Of a stretch of 39,414 bases of DNA, positions 22,919-31,439 are shown piece by piece. The notes beneath the pieces were generated by a model. It saw nothing but the letters and a program-made list of their open reading frames with translations, did not search any database and was not told where the DNA came from. The translations under genes were made by a program, and so were the position numbers. Location: the NCBI GenBank assembly GCA_017519405.1, contig JAFWSH010000018.1:1-39414 (forward strand), given 5' to 3'. Each line of letters opens with the position of its first letter. The first letter of the stretch is position 1. This DNA is from Clostridia bacterium (GTDB lineage: Bacteria; Bacillota; Clostridia; Christensenellales; Aristaeellaceae).

Positions 22919-23719
22919 TCAGAAGATGTCCGCCTTCAGGTCCAGCCAGATGGCGGGACGGACCATGCCGGAGGTTTCGTTCACCTCATAGCTGTCAAAG
23001 CCGCCAGTGGCGAAGATATAGGCGGCGCTCCCGGGATCGCTGCCCGGGGAGCGCAGCCACCACCAGCCTGCACGCCGTTCGTCGTCCGTCCGGAGGCCGT
23101 CGCTTCTCCAGGTGAGCTGCCAGCTGCTTCTCCAGGCGCCGTTTTGCAGCGCGAAGGCCGTGGGGGCGGCCTGGGCCTTTTCGCTGTTGGTGTTTCCCGG
23201 CCCGCGGTAGTACTGCGCGCCCAGGTACTGCTCAGCCTCGGCACAGCTCAGCAGGAACACCCTGTCCCGGGTATTGTCCCCGCCCTCCGTCTTCCACTCG
23301 CCGTATCCCTGCGCCGGGCCGTTGTCCACGTCGGTCATCAGGATCCCGGCCTGCTCCCTTCCGCTGAAGGCCCGGTTCAGGAACTCGCCGTTCAGCCAGG
23401 CCCGCAGGGAGCAGGCGGCCCAGGTGGTCTCCGTCTTCTCCGTGTGATACTGCCTGGTGTCCAGGCCGCGGCAGCTCAACAGCAGGGCCCTGTCCCCCTG
23501 CACGTCCAGCACCTGCCACTGGATGGGCGTGCGGTCCGTGCCCTGCGCCTGCTGGGGATAGCTGCCGAAGGTCACCACGCTGCCCACGGTCCGGAAAGCC
23601 TGTCTCCGCACCGCCGGCAGCACCAGGAACACGACGGCCAGCGCCAGCACCGCCACGGTCACCGCCGCGATCCACAGCCCGGCCCGTCTCCCCTTTCCAT
23701 GCGTCCCGCTCCCTGTCAT
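22919..23719 (-). CDS. DUF6273-domain membrane-anchored protein
   Basis: A 266-residue protein with a basic N-terminus, one membrane span at about residues 14-36 (LWIAAVTVAVLALAVVFLVL) and an extracellular DUF6273 domain. Typical family features are VTFGSYPQQAQGTDRTPIQWQVLD, LRAWLNGEFLNRAFS, DRVFLLSCAEAEQYL, and WWWLRSPG near the end with VRPAIWLDL. The fold is related to formylglycine-enzyme/C-type-lectin-like domains; function is unknown. I choose ATG at 23719 because GGGGGAG lies 5 bases before it; an in-frame ATG at 23740 precedes that site. It is the last gene of a minus-strand operon with spoU and yitT. Confidence 0.85.
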   Translation of the reverse strand: MTGSGTHGKGRRAGLWIAAVTVAVLALAVVFLVLPAVRRQAFRTVGSVVTFGSYPQQAQGTDRTPIQWQVLDVQGDRALLLSCRGLDTRQYHTEKTETTWAACSLRAWLNGEFLNRAFSGREQAGILMTDVDNGPAQGYGEWKTEGGDNTRDRVFLLSCAEAEQYLGAQYYRGPGNTNSEKAQAAPTAFALQNGAWRSSWQLTWRSDGLRTDDERRAGWWWLRSPGSDPGSAAYIFATGGFDSYEVNETSGMVRPAIWLDLKADIF

Positions 23720-23755
23720 GGCCGCTCCCCCCCTTTGCATCGTCCGGTCCGCTCT

Positions 23756-24502
23756 TCATTCCATCAGCTGATACATCATGATCCCCGCCGCCACCGCCGC
23801 ATTCAGGGACTCCGCCCGGCCCCGCATGGGCAGCCGCAGCCGCACCGTGGCCAGGGCGCGCACCGCCGGGGAGACGCCGTTGCCCTCGCTGCCGATCACC
23901 AGCACGAAGCCGTCCTTCGCCTCTTTCCAGGCGTGGAAGGGCGTCCCGTCCAGCTGGGAGGAGATCACCGGCAGGCCCTTTGCCTTCAGCTCCGTCAGCG
24001 CGCCAGGCAGATCTTCCACCACTGCCACAGGGATGTGAAAAACGCTGCCCATGGTGGCACGGAGGACCTTGGGGCTGTAGGGGTCGGCGCAGTCCGGGGA
24101 GAGCAGCACCCCGTCCAGGCCCGCCGCGTCCGCCGTGCGGATGATGGTGCCCACGTTCCCCGGGTCCTGCACCCCGTCCAGGGCCACCAGGCGCCGCCCC
24201 TCCACCGGGATCTCCCGATGGCGCATCACCGCCGCGATGCCCTGGGGGGTCCTGGTGTCACACACCGCCGCCATCACATGCTCCGGCAGCAGGTATTTCT
24301 TCACGTTTTCCGGTAGCGCTCCCTGCTCCGCCGTGTCCTCCCTCAGCAGCAGGGCCTCCGCCGGAAAGCCGGAGGATAGCGCCTCCTCCACGCTCTTGCG
24401 GCCCTCCACCAGGAAAAGGCCGTGCTCCCTCCGGGCCTTCCGGTCCTTCAGGGAGCGCCACAGCTGCACCTGGGGGTTTTTCAGGCTGGTGAGCCGTTCC
24501 AT
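23756..24502 (-). CDS. SpoU/TrmH-family RNA 2'-O-methyltransferase
   Basis: A 248-residue SPOUT methyltransferase with an N-terminal RNA-binding domain (LTSLKNPQVQLWRSLKDRKARREHGLFLVEG). The three knot motifs are present: LDGVQDPGNVGTIIRTADAAG, VIGSEGNGVS and LPMRGRAESLNAAVAAGIM. Relatives methylate ribose in 23S rRNA or tRNA; the target is not determinable here. Two ATGs (24508 and 24502) differ by two residues; the second is better spaced from GAGGG. The gene starts 9 bases after the yitT-like stop, so they are co-transcribed. Confidence 0.93.
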   Translation of the reverse strand: MERLTSLKNPQVQLWRSLKDRKARREHGLFLVEGRKSVEEALSSGFPAEALLLREDTAEQGALPENVKKYLLPEHVMAAVCDTRTPQGIAAVMRHREIPVEGRRLVALDGVQDPGNVGTIIRTADAAGLDGVLLSPDCADPYSPKVLRATMGSVFHIPVAVVEDLPGALTELKAKGLPVISSQLDGTPFHAWKEAKDGFVLVIGSEGNGVSPAVRALATVRLRLPMRGRAESLNAAVAAGIMMYQLME

Positions 24503-24511
24503 CTCCATCCC

Positions 24512-25369
24512 TCAGTTCACCCCCCGGAAGCCCTTGCCGATGATCTCGCCGGTGTTGGTGATGAGCAGGAAGGCCGTGGGGTCCTCCTGCCGGATGAAAT
24601 TCCGCAGCTGCACCGCCTGGCGCCGGTTCACCACCGTGAGCAGCACCTCCCGGCCCTCGTGGGTGTAGACGCCCTCCCCGTGGACCCGGGTGGCGCCCCG
24701 CCGGAGGGTGCCGGTAATGTAGGTCTCCAGCTTCTCCGGATGGGCGGTGATGATGTGGAAGCACTTGTTGGTGTTGATGTTCTCCAGCACCATGTCGATG
24801 AGCAGGCTCTTCATGGCCAGGCCCAGGATGGAGTACAGCCCCACCTCCATGCCGAAGGCCACGCAGGCCATGCCCGTGATCAGCAGATCGGAGGCCAGCA
24901 GCGCCTTGCCGATGTCCAGGGCGGTATGCTTCTTCAGGATCATGGCCACAATGTCCGTGCCGCCGGAGGAGGCGCCGATGTTGAACAGCACCGCCGAGCC
25001 GATGGCCGGCAGGGAGACGGCGAAGATCAGCTCCAGCATGGGCTGGCTGGTCATGGGGGCCTGCATGGGCACCACCAGCTCCAGGATGCGGATCAGCCCG
25101 GACTGCAGCAGGCTCACATAGGCCGTCTTGAAGCCGAAATCCTTCCCCAGCGCCAGATACCCCAGCACCAGCAGCAGGCCGTTCACCACCAGGCCGATGG
25201 TGCCCGGGGTGACCCCCGGCAGGTAGTGGGCCGTGATCACCGAGATGCCGCTGACGCCGCCGGTGGAGAAGTTGTTGGGGAACTTGAAAAAGTAGATACC
25301 GATCACCATGATGACGTCCCCCAGGGTCATGAGCCCCAGGTCTCTCCACCAGGCCTTGTCCAGCTTCAT
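24512..25369 (-). CDS. YitT-family membrane protein with DUF2179 domain
   Basis: A 285-residue protein. Residues 1-190 hold about five to six membrane spans, beginning with LGLMTLGDVIMVIGIYFFKFPNNFSTGGVSGISVI, the conserved N-terminal span and loop of the family. GASSGGTDIVAMILKK is the second conserved loop. The C-terminal 75 residues are the cytoplasmic DUF2179 domain (ITAHPEKLETYITGTLRRGATRVHGEGVYT). Family function is not settled; transport has been suggested. It is first in the minus-strand operon with spoU and DUF6273, behind the promoter at 25403-25431. Confidence 0.94.
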   Translation of the reverse strand: MKLDKAWWRDLGLMTLGDVIMVIGIYFFKFPNNFSTGGVSGISVITAHYLPGVTPGTIGLVVNGLLLVLGYLALGKDFGFKTAYVSLLQSGLIRILELVVPMQAPMTSQPMLELIFAVSLPAIGSAVLFNIGASSGGTDIVAMILKKHTALDIGKALLASDLLITGMACVAFGMEVGLYSILGLAMKSLLIDMVLENINTNKCFHIITAHPEKLETYITGTLRRGATRVHGEGVYTHEGREVLLTVVNRRQAVQLRNFIRQEDPTAFLLITNTGEIIGKGFRGVN

Positions 25370-25402
25370 CTCTGTCCTGCCTCCGTCCCGTACTGTGGCA
25401 CC

Positions 25403-25431
25403 AGTATACCACGCTCCCCTCCCCCGTGCAA
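25403..25431 (-). promoter_or_regulatory. Promoter of the yitT-spoU-DUF6273 operon
   Basis: On the minus strand TTGCAC (25426-25431), a 17-base spacer and TATACT (25403-25408) precede the YitT gene by about 34 bases. Confidence 0.78.
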
Positions 25432-25451
25432 CCGTCCCGGGGCATTTGCCC

Positions 25452-25480
25452 TTTGAAATACCGGCAAAACATGGTATACT
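25452..25480 (+). promoter_or_regulatory. pepF promoter
   Basis: TATACT (25475-25480) with TTTGAA (25452-25457, 17-base spacer) or TTGAAA (16-base spacer). The implied start near 25487 gives a leader of about 48 bases, which excludes an ATG at 25487 as the gene start. Confidence 0.72.
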
Positions 25481-25534
25481 CCCCCCATGGCAATATACAG
25501 TCCCGGTGAACCCGGAGAGAAAGGAAGTCACAGC

Positions 25535-27223
25535 ATGCAGAAGTTCCAGGATCTTCCCTATGTCCGCCCGGAGATGGACGTCGTCTCCCAAGCTTATGAG
25601 ACCGCCATCGCAGCCCTGGCCGGCGCCGCCTCCTACGAAGATGCCCGGGCCGCCTTTTTCGCCCTGCAGGAGCAGGAGATGCAGTTCGGCACCATGTACT
25701 CCCTGGCCTCGGTGCGCAACACCATCGACACCACCGACCCCTATTATGAGGGGGAGATCAAGTGGCTGCGGGAGAACAGCGCCCGGCTGATCCCCCTGCG
25801 GAAGCGCTACCAGGAGGCCCTGGCCGGCAGTCCCTTCCGGAAGGACTTTGAGCAGGAGTTCGGCCCACAGATGTTCCGTCTGGTGGACGCCCGGCTGCGC
25901 ACCACCGACGAGCGCATCATCCCGGACACCATCCGGGAGGGGGAGCTGTGCCAGCAGTACCAGAAGGACAGCGCCCTGGCTGTGACGGAGTTCCGGGGAG
26001 AGCAGTGCAACTTCTACGGCCTGCTCAAGCACATGGAGAGCACCGACCGGGAGGAGCGCCGGGAGGCCTTCCACGCCTGGGCCGCCCTGTATGAGCAGAT
26101 CAGCCCCCGGCTGGACGCCCAGTATGACGAGCTGGTGCACCTCCGGGACGGCATGGCCCGGACCCTGGGCTTCCCCAGCTACACGGAGCTGGCCTATCTG
26201 GAGCGCAGCCGCTTCGACTACACCCAGGAGGACGCCGCCGCCTTCCGCCGGCAGATCCGGGAGATCATCACCCCCGCCGTGGCGGAGATCCGGGAGAAAC
26301 AGCGCCGGCGCCTGGGGCTGGACCGCCTGTGCTACTATGATGAGGCGCTCCTCTTCCCCGAGGGCAACGCGGACCCGGAGGGCAGCATGGAGGAGCTGGT
26401 GGCCAAGGCCCAGGCCATGTACCGGGAGATGAGCCCGGAGACCGGCGAGTTCTTCGACTTCATGACGGAGTACCGGCTCTTTGACCTGGAAACCCGGCCC
26501 GGCAAGCGCATGGGCGGCTACATGACCCGCTTCCCGGCCTGGAAGGCGCCCTTTATCTTCAGCAACTTCAACGGCACCAGCGCGGACGTGGACGTGCTGA
26601 CCCACGAGGCCGGCCACGCTTTCCAGGGCTACCTGGCCATGCGCTCCATCCCGGTGTCGATGCTCAGCGGCTCCACCTCCGAGATCAACGAGATCCACTC
26701 CATGTCCATGGAGCACTTCGCCTACCCCTGGATGGAGAGTTTCTTCGGGGCCAACGCGGAGAAGTACAAGACCGCCCACCTCATCGGCGCCCTGGCCGTG
26801 ATCCCCTACATGGCCTGCGTGGACGAGTTCCAGCACCGGGTCTATGCCCAGCCGGACATGACCGCCCGGGAGCGCCGGCAGGTGTGGCGGGAGATTGAGA
26901 AAACCTACATGCCCTGGCGGGACTACGACGGGGTGGCCTTCCTGGAGGAGGGCGGCTTCTGGATGCAGAAGCAGCACATCTTCCTCTACCCCTTCTACTA
27001 CATCGACTACGCCCTGGCCCAGATGTGCGCCTTCCAGTATTACGGCCGCATGAAGGAGGACCGGGCCGCCGCCTGGCAGGACTACCTGACCCTGTGCCGG
27101 GCGGGGGGCACAAAAGGCTACTTCGAACTGCTGGAGACCGGCCGCCTGCTGAACCCCTTCCGGGACGGCACGGTGGAGAAGAGCGTGGGCCACGTCATCG
27201 AGGAGCTGCGCCGGCGCTACTGA
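25535..27223 (+). CDS. M3-family oligoendopeptidase (PepF type)
   Basis: A 562-residue cytoplasmic zinc peptidase that cleaves short peptides. The active site is THEAGHAFQGYLAMR, an HExxH motif with ligands H357 and H361 and catalytic E358; the third ligand is a Glu in STSEINEIHSMSMEH. The C-terminal FYYIDYALAQMCAFQYYGRM is typical of the M3 oligoendopeptidase F-like group, as is the length. ATG 25535 is chosen because AAAGGAAG (25520-25527) is 7 bases upstream and the promoter start lies at about 25487. It is monocistronic, ending at a bidirectional terminator. Confidence 0.95.
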   Translation: MQKFQDLPYVRPEMDVVSQAYETAIAALAGAASYEDARAAFFALQEQEMQFGTMYSLASVRNTIDTTDPYYEGEIKWLRENSARLIPLRKRYQEALAGSPFRKDFEQEFGPQMFRLVDARLRTTDERIIPDTIREGELCQQYQKDSALAVTEFRGEQCNFYGLLKHMESTDREERREAFHAWAALYEQISPRLDAQYDELVHLRDGMARTLGFPSYTELAYLERSRFDYTQEDAAAFRRQIREIITPAVAEIREKQRRRLGLDRLCYYDEALLFPEGNADPEGSMEELVAKAQAMYREMSPETGEFFDFMTEYRLFDLETRPGKRMGGYMTRFPAWKAPFIFSNFNGTSADVDVLTHEAGHAFQGYLAMRSIPVSMLSGSTSEINEIHSMSMEHFAYPWMESFFGANAEKYKTAHLIGALAVIPYMACVDEFQHRVYAQPDMTARERRQVWREIEKTYMPWRDYDGVAFLEEGGFWMQKQHIFLYPFYYIDYALAQMCAFQYYGRMKEDRAAAWQDYLTLCRAGGTKGYFELLETGRLLNPFRDGTVEKSVGHVIEELRRRY

Positions 27224-27234
27224 TTCCCCCGCAC

Positions 27235-27270
27235 AAAAGGACTGCCCCCTTTTCGGAGGCAGCCCTTTTT
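27235..27270. terminator. Bidirectional terminator between pepF and tldE
   Basis: AAAAGG-A-CTGCC (27235-27246) pairs with GGCAG-C-CCTTTT (27258-27269) with a single mismatch, and T or A runs flank both sides. It serves the converging genes. Confidence 0.82.
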
Positions 27271-27279
27271 CGGTGCCGT

Positions 27280-28563
27280 TTATGCGCCGGTGACGGTCAC
27301 GCCCTGCAGCCGGGTCATCGCCGGGATCAGCAGCTCGCCAAACTGCCGCTGGGCCCGGGAGGCCCGCAGGGTTTTCACAAAGTCGTTCATACTGCCGCTG
27401 ACGGAGCCGCCGCTCACCGGGACGGTCTTTTCCCCGTCGTGCCAGTAGGCCAGGCGGATCTCCCCGGCGATGTCCCCCGTCATGGGCTTCACCTGGAAGT
27501 CGGAGAACTCCGCCACCTCCAGGTACGACCCGGCCCGCAGCGTCTCCTCCCCGGCAGTGCCGCCGGTGACGCTCCAGTTCCCCGGGATGAAGCTGTCCTC
27601 CAGCCCCAGCTGCTGGGCGAACATCCGGGCGCCGTGGAAGCACACCGGCACCCCCGCCCGCAGGACCTCCATCTCCCGCACCGGGCTGCCCTCCTCGTCG
27701 AAGGGCATGTTCCGGGGAGAGTTGGGCAGGCTGGGCACCGCCCGGACGCTGATGCGGTCCCCGGCCATCTCCGCCACGGGCTGCCCGATCTCCCAGTCCG
27801 ACCAGCCCCGGACCCTGGCGGCGGCGTTCATCCGGTGGATAAACCACCCGTACAGCTCCCGGGCCGCGTCGGTGGAGAACACCACGTCCGCCCGGCCCAG
27901 GGCCGGCGTCTTCCCCGCCCGCAGCTTGTCCCGGCCGAAGCGCATGGCCTCGGCAAAGGCCTGCAGCAGGCCCTCCCGGTCACAGCCCCCGGAGCGCCAC
28001 ATGCGGTACAGCTCGATCTCCCGGTCCGTCCCGGGCTCCCGGGCATTCACCACCGCCTCCAGCATGGCGGCCGGCACCACCGCCGAGAGATCAATCCCCC
28101 GGCTGGTCAGCAGGCGGACCTCCTGCCGGCTGACAAACAGCTCCCAGGAGTTGATGTCCTCTGTGGCGGTCTCCGCCACCGCGTCCAGGGTCTCCAGAAA
28201 GCTGCGGGCCATCTGCGCCGGGTCCGTCTCCTGGGGCGGGAAGGCCGGCACCGCCCGGGGGCCGCCCAGGCTGTAGGCCGGGTTGCGCACGAAGGAGGCC
28301 GCCAGCAGCAGGTCCTCCAGCAGTTTTTTCGCCTCCGCCTCCGACGCGGTGGGGGGCACCTCCCCGGAGGCGCTGCCCAGGTACTGCCCGTCCGCCGATT
28401 TGCGGAACACCTTCACCCTGCAGGTCTCCACCCGCTTCGCCCGGTGCTGGTCCAGGGCATGGCGGATGCCGTAGAACTCCCAGCCGTCCTCCAGGGTCCG
28501 GGTGAGCTCCCAGTCATCCGCGCCGCTCGCCCGCAGCAGCGCCGTCAATTGCTCCAGTTTCAT
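27280..28563 (-). CDS. TldE/PmbA-family metalloprotease subunit
   Basis: A 427-residue protein of the TldD/PmbA fold, lacking the HExxxH zinc motif, which identifies it as the non-catalytic TldE-like partner. Family segments are SWELFVSRQEVRLLTSRGIDLS, GRADVVFSTDAARELYGWFI and the C-terminal GEIRLAYWHDG...SGSMNDFVKTL. The TldD-TldE heterodimer unfolds and cleaves small peptides; in enterobacteria it trims microcin B17. The start overlaps the tldD stop by ATGA, so both subunits are translated together. No RiPP cluster is nearby. Confidence 0.9.
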   Translation of the reverse strand: MKLEQLTALLRASGADDWELTRTLEDGWEFYGIRHALDQHRAKRVETCRVKVFRKSADGQYLGSASGEVPPTASEAEAKKLLEDLLLAASFVRNPAYSLGGPRAVPAFPPQETDPAQMARSFLETLDAVAETATEDINSWELFVSRQEVRLLTSRGIDLSAVVPAAMLEAVVNAREPGTDREIELYRMWRSGGCDREGLLQAFAEAMRFGRDKLRAGKTPALGRADVVFSTDAARELYGWFIHRMNAAARVRGWSDWEIGQPVAEMAGDRISVRAVPSLPNSPRNMPFDEEGSPVREMEVLRAGVPVCFHGARMFAQQLGLEDSFIPGNWSVTGGTAGEETLRAGSYLEVAEFSDFQVKPMTGDIAGEIRLAYWHDGEKTVPVSGGSVSGSMNDFVKTLRASRAQRQFGELLIPAMTRLQGVTVTGA

Positions 28564-29999
28564 CCCAGCATCGCCCTCGCTTTCAGACAGGGGCCGCCGT
28601 CGGCCACCTTCACCCACTCCTTGTATCCCTTGCCGCAGCCGCCGGCGCCGAAGACCTCCCGGTCCCGGCTCACCATGCTCACCGACCCCAGCAGGTCCGG
28701 CACATAGCCGGTCATCACCACCGGGGCGATGACCACGCCGGTGAGGCGCCCGTCCCGGATCTCATAGCCTTTCTCCACGATGCACTGGATGCCCCAGTGC
28801 TTGGGGTCCTCCATGCCCGAGGCGATGCCCGAGAGCAGGTAGCCGTGCTGCACCGAGGCGATCATCTCCTCCAGGGTGCTCTCCCCGCTGTCGAAGAGGG
28901 TGTTGGTCATGCGGGTGTAGACCTTGTGGGCATAGTTCTGCCGCTTGCCGTTGCCGGTGGGGGCGACCCCCAGGCGCAGGGCGCTCAGGGCATCGCAGAT
29001 GCCGGTGCGCAGGATGCCGTGGTCGATCTCCGTCACGTCCCCCGCCGGGGTGCCCTCGTCGTCGAAGGCGTAGGAGGTCACGTCCACCGCGCACAGGGCG
29101 CCCTCGTGCATGGTCACCAGGTCCGAGCCCACCCGCTTGCCGATGTAGGCCGCGCCCAGGGCCCGGTTCTTCACAAACATGTCCATCTCCACCCCGTGGC
29201 CGAAGGCCTCGTGGGCGATGAGCCCGGTCACATCCGGCATGGTGATGATGTCATACTCCCCGGGCTCCACCCGCCGGGCATCCAGCAGCTCGTCCACGCT
29301 CTTCAGCGCCCGTTGGAGCACGGGGGTCAGGTCGTCGAAAAGCTCCGGGCCGCAGCGGCCGCTGACGCTCTCATGGCTCACCTCGGTCTTCCCGTCCCGG
29401 GTCGCCGTGACAGACACGCTGCCCTCCGCGTAGACGTAGCTCTGCCGCAGGTCCCGGTGCTCCGTCTGGAACATCTTGCTGATGTGGGTGCACTGGGCGG
29501 CGGCGCCGCAGTCCAGCGTCCCCTCCCCCCGGGCCATGCCCGCGTCCGAGATGGCGCTGAGGCGGCCGATGAGGGCCTGCATATCCTCGTTCTCCGGCAG
29601 GCGGCCGGTCTCCATCTCCGCCAGGAGGGTCTCCGGCTCGTCCGGCAGCACGGGGGTCCGGCAGACGGACAGCTTCCCGCCGGCGGCCCGCAGCACCGCC
29701 AGCTGGGCGTTCAGGGTCTCCCGGATCCAGGCGGCGGTCTCCTCCGCCCTGTCCGGGTCAAAGCGGTTGAAGGCCGCCTCGCTGTACAGGCCGTCCTTGC
29801 AGACCCGCACCACATGGCCCCGCTCCGTGGTCATGGTCTCCCGGGACACGGACTTGGCCCGCCGGGAGATCCGCACCGCGAAGCCCACGGAGTCCGTGGA
29901 CAGCACGCTGACATAGTCGTATTCCTGCCGGAGCATGGCGATCAGGCTCCTGATGCCCTCCACCCGCTCCGCCAGATATGGGGAAAACGGCGCTTTCAT
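28560..29999 (-). CDS. tldD: TldD-family metalloprotease, catalytic subunit
   Basis: A 479-residue protease subunit. The zinc motif HEAFGH (H263-E264 to H268) is intact, followed by GVEMDMFVKNRALGAAYIGKRVGSDLVTMHEG and FDDEGTPAGDV, both conserved in TldD. The end (MVSRDREVFGAGGCGKGYKEWVKVADGGP) has the usual cofactor-free Cys/Gly loop. ATG 29999 is preferred over an in-frame ATG at 30005 because AGGAGG is 7 bases before the former and touches the latter. It is the first gene of tldD-tldE, behind a minus-strand promoter at 30032-30060. Confidence 0.93.
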   Translation of the reverse strand: MKAPFSPYLAERVEGIRSLIAMLRQEYDYVSVLSTDSVGFAVRISRRAKSVSRETMTTERGHVVRVCKDGLYSEAAFNRFDPDRAEETAAWIRETLNAQLAVLRAAGGKLSVCRTPVLPDEPETLLAEMETGRLPENEDMQALIGRLSAISDAGMARGEGTLDCGAAAQCTHISKMFQTEHRDLRQSYVYAEGSVSVTATRDGKTEVSHESVSGRCGPELFDDLTPVLQRALKSVDELLDARRVEPGEYDIITMPDVTGLIAHEAFGHGVEMDMFVKNRALGAAYIGKRVGSDLVTMHEGALCAVDVTSYAFDDEGTPAGDVTEIDHGILRTGICDALSALRLGVAPTGNGKRQNYAHKVYTRMTNTLFDSGESTLEEMIASVQHGYLLSGIASGMEDPKHWGIQCIVEKGYEIRDGRLTGVVIAPVVMTGYVPDLLGSVSMVSRDREVFGAGGCGKGYKEWVKVADGGPCLKARAMLG

Positions 30000-30031
30000 C
30001 AGCATCCCTCCTGTCTGGTTTTTCCTCCGCT

Positions 30032-30060
30032 ATCATACAGGAAACGGCCGCCATTTGCAA
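30032..30060 (-). promoter_or_regulatory. tldD-tldE promoter
   Basis: On the minus strand TTGCAA (30055-30060), a 17-base spacer and TATGAT (30032-30037). The 125 bases between it and the HU promoter show no gene. Confidence 0.75.
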
Positions 30061-30185
30061 CTGCGGCAGTCCCGCAGGCGATGGATTTTGGGCCGGTGAC
30101 GGCTGAAAAGCAGCGTTGTAACACAAATTTCATCTTTTTTGCGGTGCAAAACGGCTGAATTCTTTGATTTTTCTCCAAAAAAAGG

Positions 30186-30214
30186 TTGCACAACGGCACC
30201 GTATGGGCTATAAT
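30186..30214 (+). promoter_or_regulatory. HU gene promoter
   Basis: TTGCAC (30186-30191), a 17-base spacer and TATAAT (30209-30214), preceded by an A-run that could act as an UP element. This suits a highly expressed gene. Confidence 0.82.
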
Positions 30215-30273
30215 ACGGTCAGAGACGCGCCGGACACCGGCGCATCGAAGTAATAACAGAAAGGATGTAGAAC

Positions 30274-30570
30274 ATGAACAAGCAGGAACTCGTCGAGAAA
30301 GTCGCTTCCAAGGCTGAGATCACCAAGGCGGAGGCCGCGAAGGTCGTGGCTGCTACCCTGGACAGCATCAGCGAGGGCCTCGTGGCCGATGGCAAAGTGG
30401 TCCTGGTGGGCTTCGGCACCTTCGAGATCCGCACCCGCACCGCCCGCGAGGGCCGCAACCCCCGCACCGGCGACAAGATCAAGATCGCCGCGTCCAAGGT
30501 GCCCGCTTTCCGCCCCGGCAAGGCCATGAAGGAATCCGTCAACGCCAAGAAAAAGGGCAAGAAAAAGTAA
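30274..30570 (+). CDS. hup: HU-family DNA-binding protein
   Basis: A 98-residue nucleoid protein. The sequence opens with MNKQELVEKVASKAEITKAEA and carries VLVGFGTFEIRTRTAREGRNPRTG, the beta-arm core of HU/IHF, including the NPRTG arm tip with its intercalating Pro. KIKIAASKVPAFRPGKAMKESVN is the C-terminal helix region. It ends with a Lys-rich tail (KKKGKKK), slightly longer than the 90-residue standard. It acts as a homodimer bending DNA. AGAAAGGATG precedes the ATG. It is monocistronic between a consensus promoter and a perfect terminator. Confidence 0.97.
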   Translation: MNKQELVEKVASKAEITKAEAAKVVAATLDSISEGLVADGKVVLVGFGTFEIRTRTAREGRNPRTGDKIKIAASKVPAFRPGKAMKESVNAKKKGKKK

Positions 30571-30584
30571 GCCGTAAAACACAG

Positions 30585-30615
30585 GAGCGCTGTCCGCGAG
30601 GGCAGCGCTCTTTTT
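30585..30615 (+). terminator. Terminator of the HU gene
   Basis: GAGCGCTGTCC (30585-30595) pairs with GGGCAGCGCTC (30600-30610) around a GCGA tetraloop, with one G-T pair, followed by five T. The pcp gene converges from the other side. Confidence 0.92.
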
Positions 30616-30633
30616 GATCCCATCCCGTTTTTC

Positions 30634-31239
30634 TCACCGCTCCGCCCCGGCCAGAAAGGCCGCCACGCACCGCAGAGCGGCCGTCAGCCCCCGGAGGGTG
30701 ACCTCCACCGGGAGGGACGGCCCTTCCCGGCTGCTCCCCGGCAGGGCGGGCACGTGCAGAAAGCCCAGGGGCAGCTCCGGATAGCCGTGGCGCAGCCGGT
30801 AGAACAGGTCGTTGCACACATAGGTGCCGGCGCTGCAGCTCACGGCGGCGGGTGCTCCGGCCGCGGTGATGACGGCGGCCATGGCCTTCACCGGCAGGGT
30901 GGTGAAATAGGCCGCCGGCCCCCCGGGGACGATGGGAACGTCCACCGGACAGCAGCCGGCATTGTCCGGCCGGGCCGTGTCCGCCAGGTTCAGGGCCACC
31001 CGCTCCGGCGTCAGGGCGCTCCGGCCCGCCGCCTGCCCCACACAGAGCACCGCCCCGGGGTGCAGGGCGTCGATCGCCTGCCCGGCCCGGGCCGCCGCCG
31101 TCCCGAAGCACACCGGCAGCACCTCCCGGACCAGGCGGCAGCCGTCCACCGCCTCCGGCAGCCGGGACACCGCCTCCTGCGAGGCGTTGCGCGCTTCCCC
31201 GCCGAAGGGCTCAAAACAGGTGACCAGGATGGTTGCCAT
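30634..31239 (-). CDS. pcp: Pyroglutamyl-peptidase I
   Basis: A 201-residue cytoplasmic cysteine peptidase that removes N-terminal pyroglutamate. It starts MATILVTCFEPFGGEARNAS, the family N-terminus. The triad is visible: E79 in LTPERVALN, C142 in the SAGTYVCN loop, and H162 in GFLHVP, close to the family positions. GGAGGAGGGAG precedes the ATG, and a promoter lies at 31262-31290. A longer in-frame extension upstream crosses the promoter and is not used. Confidence 0.94.
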   Translation of the reverse strand: MATILVTCFEPFGGEARNASQEAVSRLPEAVDGCRLVREVLPVCFGTAAARAGQAIDALHPGAVLCVGQAAGRSALTPERVALNLADTARPDNAGCCPVDVPIVPGGPAAYFTTLPVKAMAAVITAAGAPAAVSCSAGTYVCNDLFYRLRHGYPELPLGFLHVPALPGSSREGPSLPVEVTLRGLTAALRCVAAFLAGAER

Positions 31240-31261
31240 GGCTTCTCCCTCCTCCGGGAGA

Positions 31262-31290
31262 AATGTAGCATGTCCGCCCGGTCCTGTCAA
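31262..31290 (-). promoter_or_regulatory. pcp promoter
   Basis: On the minus strand TTGACA (31285-31290), a 17-base spacer and TACATT (31262-31267), about 25 bases before the pcp ATG. Confidence 0.75.
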
Positions 31291-31358
31291 CGCGGGGAGA
31301 GGCCCGGGGACAGATATGTAAAACTCCCCCGGAAGGTATGGATTTTCCGTGACATTTT

Positions 31359-31367
31359 TGTTATCAT
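31359..31367 (+). promoter_or_regulatory. Possible extended -10 promoter of the L,D-transpeptidase gene
   Basis: TGTTATCAT (31359-31367) is an extended -10 element (TGn-TATCAT) with no good -35 box. The same nine bases occur before the AGCS symporter gene at 34337-34345. Confidence 0.4.
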
Positions 31368-31439
31368 AGCATGTGGCGGCATGTCCGGTGTTTTTCCGGT
31401 GCCCGCCCTGACGACAGATCGTCACCCGGAGGAATACAG

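Noticed and set aside
24512-27847. A 1111-codon open minus-strand frame covering pepF and the YitT gene
   Set aside because: Only the last 285 codons (the YitT protein from 25369) are real; the rest is antisense to pepF and crosses the YitT promoter.
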